Below are positions 1-7,633 of a stretch of 18,629 nt of DNA, piece by piece. Position numbers and translations under genes: made by a program. Each line of letters opens with the position of its first letter. Position 1 is the first letter of the stretch. The DNA is taken from contig JBGCFK010000292.1 in assembly GCA_045106875.1 (NCBI GenBank), positions 1-18,629 of the forward strand, written 5' to 3'. The DNA is from Thermohalobaculum sp045106875. Lineage in GTDB: Bacteria > Pseudomonadota > Alphaproteobacteria > Rhodobacterales > Rhodobacteraceae. The notes under the pieces are model-generated. The model did not search any database. It was not told where the DNA came from and saw only the letters and a list, made by a program, of their open reading frames with translations.

Positions 1-89
1 AAACCGCAATGAACACAAGATCGCAGGATCTCGTTGGCACGCTTTGTCCCCGGATCCTTGAGCTGATCTTCGGTAAATGTCGTCTGCAT
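1..89 (-). CDS. glcF: Glycolate oxidase iron-sulfur subunit GlcF (N-terminal fragment, runs off window)
   Basis: Only the first 29 codons or so are present. The reading begins MQTTFTEDQLKDPGTKRANE and continues to a segment ending SCVHCGF, which is the start of the first CxxC-type ferredoxin motif of GlcF. GlcF is the two-[4Fe-4S] subunit that passes electrons from the flavin subunits of glycolate oxidase to the membrane quinone pool. The ATG shares one base with the TGA stop of glcE (TGATG), so the two are translationally coupled. The identification rests on the short N-terminus plus operon order, which is the usual glcD-glcE-glcF. Confidence 0.85.
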   Translation of the reverse strand, partial: MQTTFTEDQLKDPGTKRANEILRSCVHCG

Positions 90-1261
90 CAGCCCATTCT
101 CCCGGGGTTGAGGATCCCGCAAGGGTCGAATTTAGCACGCAGCCCAGCCGAGATCCGGGCCAATGGTTCAGGTTCAGGCTGGAAGACATCCACAGCAGCA
201 CGGGTCGCGGCAGAAGCACGGATCAGCGTTGCATGACCACCCAACACCGCCGTCTCTGTCCGGATCGCCATGGCAGAGGCATCACCTTCATCCGGGACCA
301 GCAGCCAGATCAAACCACCCCCCCAGTCATAGAACGCGCCCTTCAGATCTGCCTTGCTCTTCAAAACTGCCGTAAGAACCGGGCCGTCAGTCGGTTTCAA
401 GGATACACGCCAAACAGCGCCTGCGGTCCCGGCAAACGGACGCACATCGCGGACTTGCGCCCACGCGTCAATCGACGGACTGACTTTGGGGGTCCCGTGC
501 GCCGACAGTTTTTTGGTCAGTTCAGCGGTGCGGTAGATGACGGATTGCTCCAAGCCTTCCAGCCGGATCAGGGTCGTGGGCCCGTCTGGCGTGTCTGGCG
601 TGTCTGGAAGATGCGCAGCGCCGGCCACATCATAGGGAGAGCCAAGGGCGGCTGACATCAACTGGACGGCAGCAGTGTCGGACAAGCCCGTGAAAACCAG
701 CGTCGCCGTCGACTTGGGCGCAGGCAGCACCTTGAAAGCAATCTCACTCAGCACGCCAAGCGTACCGAACTGCCCAGCCATCGGCTTAACCAGATCCAGC
801 CCCGTGACGTTCTTCATCACCCGGCCACCGTTCTTGACGACATGCCCCTGCCCATCGACAAAACGAACGCCAAGCATGAAGTCGCGGCAAGCACCCTTCT
901 GAATCCGGCGGGGTCCGGAAGCTGCTACCGCGACTGTCCCTCCGATCGTTGGCGTGCCCTCAATGGCCAAAAGCCCCCGATGGTCAGGTGGCTCGAACCC
1001 CAGCATTTGTCCTTCGGCGGCGAGAGTCTGTTCGACCTCGGCCATTGGTGTGCCTGCTTTGACCACCAGGGTGAGCGCCCCGGGCTCGTAGAGCGTGATA
1101 CCGGAGAGCCCTGCGGTCGAGAGGGTCTTCTCGGCCTGCACCGGTCGGCCAATTACTGCACGCGTCCCGCCACCCTGGATCTCCAATGGCGTGCTGGCCG
1201 CAGCTGCCTCGGCCACGATTTCGGCAAGCTGAGTCTCATCCGATGGCGCAAGCAAAGTCAT
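89..1261 (-). CDS. glcE: Glycolate oxidase FAD-binding subunit GlcE
   Basis: The product is 390 residues, close to the usual GlcE size. It is the second flavin-type subunit of the glycolate oxidase that oxidises glycolate to glyoxylate at the membrane. The N-terminal FAD-binding PCMH domain covers roughly residues 5-180, with the phosphate-binding glycines at QGGGTR (29-34) and a conserved block NVTGLDLVKPMAGQFGTLGV (151-170). The C-terminal half is the less conserved GlcE extension and ends LNPGRMG. The ATG overlaps the glcD stop by four bases (ATGA) and the stop overlaps the glcF start, so the three genes form one operon. Residues 219-226 (PDTPDTPD) are encoded by a short tandem repeat. Confidence 0.93.
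   Translation of the reverse strand: MTLLAPSDETQLAEIVAEAAAASTPLEIQGGGTRAVIGRPVQAEKTLSTAGLSGITLYEPGALTLVVKAGTPMAEVEQTLAAEGQMLGFEPPDHRGLLAIEGTPTIGGTVAVAASGPRRIQKGACRDFMLGVRFVDGQGHVVKNGGRVMKNVTGLDLVKPMAGQFGTLGVLSEIAFKVLPAPKSTATLVFTGLSDTAAVQLMSAALGSPYDVAGAAHLPDTPDTPDGPTTLIRLEGLEQSVIYRTAELTKKLSAHGTPKVSPSIDAWAQVRDVRPFAGTAGAVWRVSLKPTDGPVLTAVLKSKADLKGAFYDWGGGLIWLLVPDEGDASAMAIRTETAVLGGHATLIRASAATRAAVDVFQPEPEPLARISAGLRAKFDPCGILNPGRMG
584..607. repeat. In-frame 9-bp tandem repeat inside glcE
   Basis: GTCTGGCGT occurs twice in full (584-592 and 593-601), followed by a partial third copy GTCTGG (602-607). The unit is a multiple of three, so it adds a Pro-Asp-Thr repeat to GlcE without breaking the frame. 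It lies in the variable part after the FAD-binding domain. Confidence 0.85.
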
Positions 1262-2712
1262 TCAGCGGCAATCCTGGCAGCGTCCCGCCGGGCTTCGGAC
1301 ACGGAAAGCGGAAACACCTTTGCCGGGTTGAACATCCAGGCCGGGTCAAACACGTCCTTGACGTCCATTTGCGCGGCGAGATCTGCGGGAGCATATTGAT
1401 CCTCCATCAGATCGCGCTTCTCGACGCCAACACCATGCTCGCCCGAGAGGCAGCCGCCGACCTCGACACAGGCCTTCAGAATCTCGGCCCCGGCAGCCTC
1501 GGCCAATTCCAGATCACCCGGTTTGTTGGCATCAAAGATGATCAGCGGGTGCATGTTGCCATCACCTGCATGGAAAACATTTCCGATCTTCAGCCCATAC
1601 TTCTCGGAGATTGCACTGGTGCGGCGAAGGACCTCGGGCAGCATCGAGACCGGCACAGTTCCATCGAGGCAAATGTAATCACCCAACTGGCCCATGGCGC
1701 CGAAGGCAGACTTGCGGCCCAACCAGATGGCAGCGCTCTCAGCAGCAGAGGTTGCCTCGCGCAGCACTTTGGGCTTGTGGCTTTCGGCGATGGCTTTGAC
1801 AGTCGCCAGTTGCTCCTCAATCTCGATGTCGGAGCCCTCGACCTCGACAATAAGCAACGCTTCGACGTCCAGAGGGTAACCCGCGCCAGCGTGGTTTTCG
1901 GCAGCGTGAATGACATGGCGGTCCATGAACTCTATGGCCACAGGAATGACACCGGATTTGATGATATCCGCGACGCAGGCGCCTGCCGTTTCCGAACTGT
2001 CAAAACCCATCAAGACCGGGCGGGCACCCTCGGGCGCGGCGAGAATACGCAATGTTGCTTCGGTTACCATGCCAAGCTGTCCTTCGGAGCCGCAGATGAG
2101 GCCAAGCAAGTCGTAGCCCGCAGCATCCAGATGCGCCCCGCCTATCTCGACGATATCGCCTGTTGCAGTGACAAGCTTGACGCCCATCAGATTATTGGTC
2201 GTCACGCCATATTTCAGGCAATGCGCACCGCCCGAGTTCATCGCTATGTTCCCGGCGATCGCGCAAGCAAGCTGGGAGGACGGGTCGGGTGCGTAGAAGA
2301 AACCATCATCCTGCACTGCGCCAGTGACCGAGAGGTTGGTCATCCCGGTCTGTACGCGGATAACGCGATTGTCGGTGTCTACTTCCAGAACATCGTTGAG
2401 ACGCGCGACGCCCAGAATAACCGAGTCGGCCGTAGGTAGGGAGCCGCCTGCCAAAGACGTTCCCGCACCACGCGGCACGATGGGCACGCCTTCCTCGGCG
2501 CAAATACGCACGACGTTGGCAACTTCTTTGGTCGTGCGTGGAAGCGCCACGGCAAGCGGAGGACATTTGTAGGCAGTCAGGGCATCGCATTCGTATGCCT
2601 TCAGTTCGGCCTCTGCCGAAATCACGCCATCGGGCCCAAGGGCGTCGAGCAGGCGTGCGGTCAGGATATCTTTGCGCGCCAGCACAACAGGATCGGGTAC
2701 AGGCATTTCCAT
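1258..2712 (-). CDS. glcD: Glycolate oxidase FAD-linked catalytic subunit GlcD
   Basis: The product is 484 residues, a normal GlcD length, and is the FAD subunit that oxidises glycolate (often also D-lactate) to the 2-oxoacid. The PCMH FAD-binding domain is at about residues 50-230, with the pyrophosphate-binding motif RGAGTSLAGG (81-90). The FAD-oxidase C-terminal domain follows, with the metal/substrate site HAGDGNMHP (381-389) and CLSGEHGVG (421-429). It is the first gene of the operon. The start at 2712 was taken as the first ATG; a second in-frame ATG lies two codons later and cannot be excluded. A 23-bp inverted repeat lies 16 bases upstream and may be the operator. Similar FAD-linked oxidases (D-lactate dehydrogenase) exist, but the glcE/glcF partners decide for glycolate oxidase. 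Confidence 0.95.
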   Translation of the reverse strand: MEMPVPDPVVLARKDILTARLLDALGPDGVISAEAELKAYECDALTAYKCPPLAVALPRTTKEVANVVRICAEEGVPIVPRGAGTSLAGGSLPTADSVILGVARLNDVLEVDTDNRVIRVQTGMTNLSVTGAVQDDGFFYAPDPSSQLACAIAGNIAMNSGGAHCLKYGVTTNNLMGVKLVTATGDIVEIGGAHLDAAGYDLLGLICGSEGQLGMVTEATLRILAAPEGARPVLMGFDSSETAGACVADIIKSGVIPVAIEFMDRHVIHAAENHAGAGYPLDVEALLIVEVEGSDIEIEEQLATVKAIAESHKPKVLREATSAAESAAIWLGRKSAFGAMGQLGDYICLDGTVPVSMLPEVLRRTSAISEKYGLKIGNVFHAGDGNMHPLIIFDANKPGDLELAEAAGAEILKACVEVGGCLSGEHGVGVEKRDLMEDQYAPADLAAQMDVKDVFDPAWMFNPAKVFPLSVSEARRDAARIAAE

Positions 2713-2727
2713 GGCAGCGCTCCAGTG

Positions 2728-2750
2728 ATTGGTAACTTTACTTTACCAAT
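2728..2750. promoter_or_regulatory. Inverted repeat upstream of glcD, candidate operator
   Basis: The arms ATTGGTAA (2728-2735) and TTACCAAT (2743-2750) are exact reverse complements around a 7-base spacer. It ends 16 bases before the glcD start, where a repressor would block transcription or early elongation. The TGGT/ACCA half-sites resemble those of FadR-type GntR regulators such as PdhR, LldR and GlcC, but the spacing is longer than the usual compact site. The symmetry is seen in the sequence; the regulator is inferred. Confidence 0.5.
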
Positions 2751-2838
2751 TCGCACATTCAACGCAAGGAGAAACCGCTCGAACCCCGCCCAGACGCGAA
2801 CCCTTGGGTTGTCGACCAAGCGTGATTGGCGCCTTATG

Positions 2839-2857
2839 CCTCAAACGCATCTTGAGG
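2839..2857. other. Small hairpin downstream of the exported-protein gene, weak terminator candidate
   Basis: CCTCAA (2839-2844) and TTGAGG (2852-2857) can pair around a 7-base loop, about 20 bases past the stop of the minus-strand gene at 2878-3291. There is no T-run after it, so a rho-independent terminator is doubtful. The rest of 2713-2877 shows only a second short palindrome (AACCC-TT-GGGTT, 2799-2810). Confidence 0.3.
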
Positions 2858-2877
2858 GACAGTCTTGGAACGTGAGG

Positions 2878-3291
2878 CTAGAAGTTGAAATGCACCGACA
2901 CTCTGCCGCCCAGCCTGTCGGTGTCGGTATTGAACTCGCCCGTAGCCTCGAGCCGCATACCCTCAGCGGGCGAGAACGCCAGTCCACGAAGGCGTGGCAC
3001 GTCGGACGAATAGTCGACAATAACGCCAAACGGGCCACCAAGACCAATCACGCCGCCGGTCGCCATCTCGTTCGGGCCATCCGCAGTATCGATATCGACT
3101 GCTGCGTTGTGAGAGCCGCTGCGCTCTGGCGCGAGGCTGAGGCTACCCCAAAAGCCTCTGGAAACGGAAGTCGTATCAGTCGATCCGATCAGCAGGGCTT
3201 CCCGTGCGGAAAGCTGTTCGGCACCAGAAACGGCAGGCAATGCAGAGACAACAACAATGGACGCATAACGAACGACAATCTGGCTCAGCAT
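2878..3291 (-). CDS. Small exported protein of unknown function
   Basis: The product is 137 residues and I do not recognise the family. A likely Sec signal peptide covers residues 1-24 (hydrophobic stretch ASIVVVSALPAVSGA, cleavage probably after SGA). The mature part is rich in Gly, Ser, Asp and alternating hydrophobic residues, and it ends in VSVHFNF. An aromatic last residue after an alternating strand is typical of outer-membrane beta-barrel strands, though about 110 residues would make only a very small barrel. The gene has a good ribosome binding site (AGAGG, 7 bases before ATG). It stands alone between ptsP and the glc operon, all on the minus strand. A periplasmic beta-rich protein is the other reading. 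Confidence 0.7.
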   Translation of the reverse strand: MLSQIVVRYASIVVVSALPAVSGAEQLSAREALLIGSTDTTSVSRGFWGSLSLAPERSGSHNAAVDIDTADGPNEMATGGVIGLGGPFGVIVDYSSDVPRLRGLAFSPAEGMRLEATGEFNTDTDRLGGRVSVHFNF

Positions 3292-3354
3292 AACACAACC
3301 TCTGGCAACGAACAGCCTGACCTTGCGCTGGCGCTGGTTACCACGGCGCTAAGT

Positions 3355-3372
3355 TAAGCGACGTTTCGCTTA
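3355..3372. other. Short stem-loop between ptsP and the exported-protein gene
   Basis: TAAGCGA (3355-3361) and TCGCTTA (3366-3372) are exact inverse repeats around a 4-base loop CGTT. The structure lies 64 bases upstream of the exported-protein start and 59 bases after the ptsP end. The surrounding sequence is AT-rich compared with the genes. It could be an operator, part of a promoter, or the end of the ptsP transcript; no T-run follows. Confidence 0.3.
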
Positions 3373-3430
3373 GGCTTTAACTTTCGTTCGCCGAAAATTT
3401 GAGCAGAACTGTGACGATTCTCAGAGCGCT

Positions 3431-5686
3431 TTAGGGCTTGTTGAGTCGCGTCTGGACCACTGATTGCAGCGCATCTCGGGCAGATGCCGCGCCGACAGCA
3501 CGAGCCGCATCAATCGCAGAACGCACGTCCTCCAGCCGGACACGCAGAAGAGCCTGTTTGACCGGGCCGATAGACGACGGTCGCATCGAAAGTTCACGAA
3601 AACCAATCGCTGCAAGCACCATCGCCTCGGCGGGTGAGCCGGCAGCCTCGCCGCAAAAACTCAACCGCGTATCATTTGCCTGGCACCGAGCGACGATAGC
3701 CGCAAGAAGGCTGATAAATGACAGATGCAGGCTGTCATAACGCGACGAGACACGCTGGTTCTCCCGGTCGGCCGCGAAGAAAAACTGAAGCAGGTCGTTC
3801 CCGCCGACAGACATGAAATCGGCAGTTTCATACAACGCATCGGGAGCATAGAGCAGCGAAGGCACCTCGAACATCAGCCCGACTTTGGTCGACACCGGCA
3901 GGGTGTGGCCCATCGCCTGAAGACGAGACAGCTCGGCATCGACCATGTCGCGGGCACGGAAGTACTCATCCGCTTCTGTCACCATCGGGAACATAATCGA
4001 CAACGGCCGTCCCGCCGCCCCTTTGATCAACGCCTGCAATTGCATCCGAAACAGCCGGGGCCGGTCAAGCCCGACCCGGATCGCGCGCCAGCCCAGCGCC
4101 GGGTTGGCCTCTCGTTCGCGGCGCATATAAGGTAGAACCTTGTCAGAACCGATATCGAGCGTTCGGAAGATCACCTCGTCCTCACCCGCGGCATCCAGAA
4201 CGCGCGAGTAAAGAGCGGCCTGCGTTTCACGCAGGGGCATGCGTTGGCGAACCATGAATTGCAGTTCAGTCCGGTAGAGCCCAACCCCCTCGGCACCAGA
4301 ATGCCCGAGCGAGGGTAGATCAGCCAGCACGCCTGCATTCATTTTCAGACTGATGGTGTGACCGTCGCGGGTGGTGGCAGGCTTGCAAACCAGCCCCTTG
4401 AATGCCTCGCGTGCTTCGGCGGCCAGCGCAATGCGTCCACGCAGGTGGTCCAGCACAGGGCCTTCTGGGCGCAGGTGCACGCGTCCAAGATCGCCGTCCA
4501 CCACCAGGACGTCACCGGGATTGGCATCCCGTGTGATCCGCTCGGCCTGCACGACCAGTGGAATGCCCAGCGCACGGGCAACGATGGTGGCATGGGCGGA
4601 AAGCGAGCCTTCCTCCAGCACCACGCCGTTGATACGTGCCGCATGATCCATCAACTCGCCAGGGCCCAGATTGCGCGCAACGAGGATTGCACCTTCAGGG
4701 TAGTCGATATCGCTTTTACCCGGCTGAACCAGATGACGCAGCATACGGTTTGCGAGATCATCCAGATCATGCAACCGTTCCCGCAGATATGGATCCTGAA
4801 TGCGCTCCATCCGGGCACGCGCAGCGGATTGGACCTTTTCGACCGAAGCCTCGGCGGAAAGCCCACTTTCGATGGCTTCGGTCAGACGCCGGACCCAACC
4901 CTTGTCATATGCGACCATTCGGTAGGCTTCGAGGATGTCGCGGTGTTCGGTCGAACGTGCCGCACCTGCTTCTTCCAACAGACGGTCAGCATCACCTCGG
5001 ACCGCTTTCACTGCCTCCATCAGACGTGCACGTTCGCTGGCCGGATCTTCGGCGATGGGATCAAAGTCTACAAGACGCGGCTCATGCAAGTGGACGATGC
5101 CCTCGGCCATGCCTTCGCTGCCTGCCCGACCATCTATCCGGACGGAGCCGGTGCGCCGGGTCGCCGCAACGGCCATGCCCTCCGAGCCGAAGAAAGCGCC
5201 CGCTTCGGTCATCTCGGCAATGACCATGGCGACGATTTCCAGTCCTTCAATCTCGTCGTCACCATAGTTGCGGGCAGCGGCGTTCTGCACGACCAGCACA
5301 CCGATCACCTCGCCAAGCCGTTGGACGGGCACGCCGAGGAAGGATTTGTAGAGCTCCTCGCCCGTTTCAGGCAGATAGCGGAAGCCCGGCGTGTTCTCGG
5401 CATCATCAGTCGAGATAGGCTCGGCCCGTTCGGCGATCCGGCCGACCAGACCCTGACCAACCCGCAGCCGGGCGGAGTGAACAGAATCCTGACGAAGACC
5501 TTCAGTGGCGCAAAGCTCCAGTGTTCGTTCGTCGCGCTTTATGTAGATCGAGCAAACCTCGGCGACCATATTGGCCGCCACAAGCTGGACCACGCGGTCA
5601 AGCCGTTGCTGGCCATCGCCGGTACCGGCCATGGCTCCCCGTAAGGCACGCAACAGCGCGCGAGATCCACCTCTTCTGGCGGGCAT
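3431..5686 (-). CDS. ptsP: Phosphoenolpyruvate-protein phosphotransferase PtsP (enzyme I of the nitrogen PTS)
   Basis: The product is 751 residues, normal for PtsP. It takes phosphate from phosphoenolpyruvate and passes it to NPr (PtsO) and then EIIA-Ntr, a regulatory rather than sugar-importing chain in the cytoplasm. A GAF sensory domain occupies about residues 22-165 (EVCSIYIKRDERTLELCATEG at 43-63 is its conserved core). The enzyme I domains follow: the phosphohistidine region GSLSAHATIVARALGIP (360-376, active His365), the TIM-barrel PEP-binding region with KVGLMFEVPS (601-610) and GGNDLLQFFFAADREN (628-643), and the catalytic Cys678 in SFCGEAAG. The ATG at 5686 has a strong ribosome binding site (GGAGGG, 5692-5697). 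It lies 50 bases after lysC on the same strand and is probably cotranscribed; lysC-ptsP adjacency is common in alphaproteobacteria. Confidence 0.95.
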   Translation of the reverse strand: MPARRGGSRALLRALRGAMAGTGDGQQRLDRVVQLVAANMVAEVCSIYIKRDERTLELCATEGLRQDSVHSARLRVGQGLVGRIAERAEPISTDDAENTPGFRYLPETGEELYKSFLGVPVQRLGEVIGVLVVQNAAARNYGDDEIEGLEIVAMVIAEMTEAGAFFGSEGMAVAATRRTGSVRIDGRAGSEGMAEGIVHLHEPRLVDFDPIAEDPASERARLMEAVKAVRGDADRLLEEAGAARSTEHRDILEAYRMVAYDKGWVRRLTEAIESGLSAEASVEKVQSAARARMERIQDPYLRERLHDLDDLANRMLRHLVQPGKSDIDYPEGAILVARNLGPGELMDHAARINGVVLEEGSLSAHATIVARALGIPLVVQAERITRDANPGDVLVVDGDLGRVHLRPEGPVLDHLRGRIALAAEAREAFKGLVCKPATTRDGHTISLKMNAGVLADLPSLGHSGAEGVGLYRTELQFMVRQRMPLRETQAALYSRVLDAAGEDEVIFRTLDIGSDKVLPYMRREREANPALGWRAIRVGLDRPRLFRMQLQALIKGAAGRPLSIMFPMVTEADEYFRARDMVDAELSRLQAMGHTLPVSTKVGLMFEVPSLLYAPDALYETADFMSVGGNDLLQFFFAADRENQRVSSRYDSLHLSFISLLAAIVARCQANDTRLSFCGEAAGSPAEAMVLAAIGFRELSMRPSSIGPVKQALLRVRLEDVRSAIDAARAVGAASARDALQSVVQTRLNKP

Positions 5687-5736
5687 ACGAGCCCTCCGTT
5701 TACAGTGCCGGAAAAATACCGGCGGATGCTGCCAGT

Positions 5737-6984
5737 TCAGGCAGCTTCGAGATCAAAAGCCTTGTGCAGTGACTGCACCGCCAGCTCCATGTAGCGGCGG
5801 TCAATCAGGACGCTGACCTTGATCTCGGACGTTGTGATTACCTTGATATTTACGCCATCGGCGGCCAAAGCCGCAAACATCTTCTGAGCGACACCCGCAT
5901 GACTGCGCATGCCGACACCCACGACCGAGACCTTTGCGACCTCTTCGTCGACCAGAAACTCCCGATATCCGATTTCGTCCTGCGAGCCTTCGAGCGCACG
6001 CCGTGCGGCGGGAATCTGATCGGTGGCAAGGCTGAAGGTCATATCGGTCATGTCATCCGCGCCGATGTTCTGTACGATCATATCGACGTTCACCCCTGCC
6101 TCGGCGAGCGGTCCGAAAATCGCGGCGGCAACGCCCGGCGTATCCGGCACCTTGACCAGAGTCACCTTGGCCTCGTCACGGGAATAAGCGATGCCCGATA
6201 CCACGTTCTGTTCCACGATTTCCTCCTCGTCGCATACTAGCGTGCCCGGCAGATCCTCGAAACTGGACAGAACCTGCAGACGCACGCGATGGTTCATGGC
6301 CAGCTCGACCGAGCGGGTCTGAAGCACCTTCGCACCAAGCGACGCCAGTTCCAGCATCTCCTCATACGAGATCCGGTCGATCTTGCGTGCCTTGCGTTCG
6401 ATCCGCGGGTCGGTGGTGTAGACACCGTCCACATCCGTGTAGATATCGCAGCGTTCAGCCCCAAGCGCTGCCGCAAACGCGACTGCCGTTGTATCCGACC
6501 CACCACGCCCCAGCGTCGTGATCCGCCCGTCAGGCCCGATCCCCTGGAAGCCGGCTATGACAGCGACCTGATGCCCCTCGGCAAACTTCTGCGCAAGCGC
6601 AGCGGTATCGATATCGGTGATGCGCGCGGCCCCATGCGCGTCCGTGGTGCGAACGGGAACCTGCCAGCCCTGCCAGGACCGGGCCGAGATCTCCATGCCC
6701 TGCAGCACCAACGACATCAGCCCCGATGTGACCTGCTCACCCGAGGCGACCACGGCGTCGTATTCCCGCGCGTCATAAAGCCCCTGCGCGTTCGAGCCCT
6801 CGGGCGTCGCGGCATCACGCACCCACCCGACAAGCTCGTTCGTCTTACCGGACATGGCAGAGACCACCACGGTCACGTCATAGCCGCGCTCGACCTCGCG
6901 TTTGACCTTGGTCGCCGCGTTGCGAATACGGTCCAGGTCGGCAACCGAGGTGCCACCAAATTTCATGACGAGGCGCGGTTTCAT
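5737..6984 (-). CDS. lysC: Aspartate kinase (aspartokinase, ACT-domain regulated)
   Basis: The product is 415 residues from the start chosen, the usual size for a single-function aspartokinase. It phosphorylates L-aspartate, the first step towards lysine, threonine and methionine. The amino acid kinase domain has the N-terminal motif MKFGGTSV (7-14), VVVSAMSGKTNEL (39-51), the nucleotide/substrate loop TTLGRGGSDTTA (156-167) and YTDVDGVYTTDPR (182-194). Two ACT domains follow (about 275-335 and 350-415, with VGVGMRSHAGVA at 355-366), which bind the feedback amino acid. The frame is open 29 codons further upstream, but the family start is MKPRLVMKFGG, so 6984 is preferred. The 262 bases upstream to the divergent gene at 7247 show no other gene and must hold both promoters. 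Confidence 0.95.
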   Translation of the reverse strand: MKPRLVMKFGGTSVADLDRIRNAATKVKREVERGYDVTVVVSAMSGKTNELVGWVRDAATPEGSNAQGLYDAREYDAVVASGEQVTSGLMSLVLQGMEISARSWQGWQVPVRTTDAHGAARITDIDTAALAQKFAEGHQVAVIAGFQGIGPDGRITTLGRGGSDTTAVAFAAALGAERCDIYTDVDGVYTTDPRIERKARKIDRISYEEMLELASLGAKVLQTRSVELAMNHRVRLQVLSSFEDLPGTLVCDEEEIVEQNVVSGIAYSRDEAKVTLVKVPDTPGVAAAIFGPLAEAGVNVDMIVQNIGADDMTDMTFSLATDQIPAARRALEGSQDEIGYREFLVDEEVAKVSVVGVGMRSHAGVAQKMFAALAADGVNIKVITTSEIKVSVLIDRRYMELAVQSLHKAFDLEAA

Positions 6985-7233
6985 TGGTCTTTTCAAGTCT
7001 TTCTGTAACGTATCAAGGTCCGAGCTGCGTTGCTTGCGCGCTCCTATATCCTCAGCACCTGCTGGCCGCAAGGCGTCGACGCATTGTCGTTGTTGATCTA
7101 TGGGTTAACGGGGATTGAAGAGGGTCACCCCAGCTACGTCGCGGCGCTTTGGCAACTTTTGGCACAGCTAAATGACAGCGACCGCGACTTTGCTCTTCCA
7201 AAATACCTTTCGAATTTTCTAAGGATTGTGTCT

Positions 7234-7239
7234 GGGGGG
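7234..7239 (+). promoter_or_regulatory. Ribosome binding site deciding the start at 7247
   Basis: A run of six G bases lies 7 bases before the ATG at 7247. It favours this ATG over the in-frame TTG at 7226, which has no such site. Confidence 0.55.
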
Positions 7240-7246
7240 TATCTCG

Positions 7247-7534
7247 ATGGTTCCGCTGCAACAGGCGATTCAGACCTTACAACAGGTCCAGGAAGGCAAG
7301 GACGTGACTGATACGGATCGGTCAATGGCCTCTGCGCTGGAGGCGTTGTTATGGTCCATGCTGGATCAGAAGAAGAAACTGGACGAGATAGAGTCTGTTC
7401 TCACTGGGGTCCAACGCGTCACCGAGCGCCTGAAGCACGAACTGATCGCCGAGCACAATGCCGATATCGACGCGGTCACTGCAAACCTGCGGTCGATCTT
7501 GAAGACGATACAGTCGATCAAACGGGTGTCTTGA
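7247..7534 (+). CDS. Small coiled-coil protein of unknown function
   Basis: The product is 95 residues, with no signal peptide or membrane segment. It is nearly all helical in composition: about residues 3-17, 25-68 and 69-93 carry heptad-like hydrophobic spacing with many Lys, Glu and Gln (for example LDQKKKLDEIESVLTGVQRV, 39-58), as in a short coiled coil or helical bundle. I do not recognise a family or a catalytic motif. It is divergent from lysC-ptsP and convergent with the metallohydrolase gene, so it is a single-gene transcription unit. The start at 7247 is supported by a G-rich ribosome binding site. A scaffold or regulator role is possible but not shown. Confidence 0.65.
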   Translation: MVPLQQAIQTLQQVQEGKDVTDTDRSMASALEALLWSMLDQKKKLDEIESVLTGVQRVTERLKHELIAEHNADIDAVTANLRSILKTIQSIKRVS

Positions 7535-7579
7535 GGTCGATTTGGCCCGTTCCGGGTCAAGCTAGGTATTTCAAGCAAG

Positions 7580-7617
7580 ATGAAAGGGGTAGATGCCGTC
7601 CATTTCCCCTCGTTCAT
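7580..7617. terminator. Imperfect hairpin between convergent genes, possible bidirectional terminator
   Basis: Three blocks pair in order: ATGAA (7580-7584) with TTCAT (7613-7617), AGGGG (7585-7589) with CCCCT (7606-7610), and ATG (7593-7595) with CAT (7601-7603), leaving a 5-base loop and two small internal bulges. It sits between the stops of the plus gene (7534) and the minus gene (7634), where a shared terminator would be expected. No clear T-run flanks it. Confidence 0.4.
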
Positions 7618-7633
7618 CCACCAGACGCGCGGG

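Noticed and set aside
1186..2439. Long plus-strand open frame (417 codons) across glcD
   Set aside because: It is antisense to glcD and shows no recognisable domain.
4358..5644. Long plus-strand open frame (428 codons) across ptsP
   Set aside because: It is the antisense shadow of ptsP, which has full domain and active-site support.
5707..5723. GCCGG-CCGGC hairpin between lysC and ptsP as a terminator
   Set aside because: The stem is only five pairs, no T-run follows it, and the two genes look cotranscribed; it may still affect ptsP translation.
6985..7071. 29-residue N-terminal extension of the aspartokinase frame
   Set aside because: Aspartokinases start at the MKPRLVMKFGG region; the extension has no family-like features.
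7149..7171. Sigma-54-like promoter (TTGGCAACTTTTGGCAC) before the coiled-coil gene
   Set aside because: The distance between the GG and GC elements is one base short, and the -12 part lacks TTGC.
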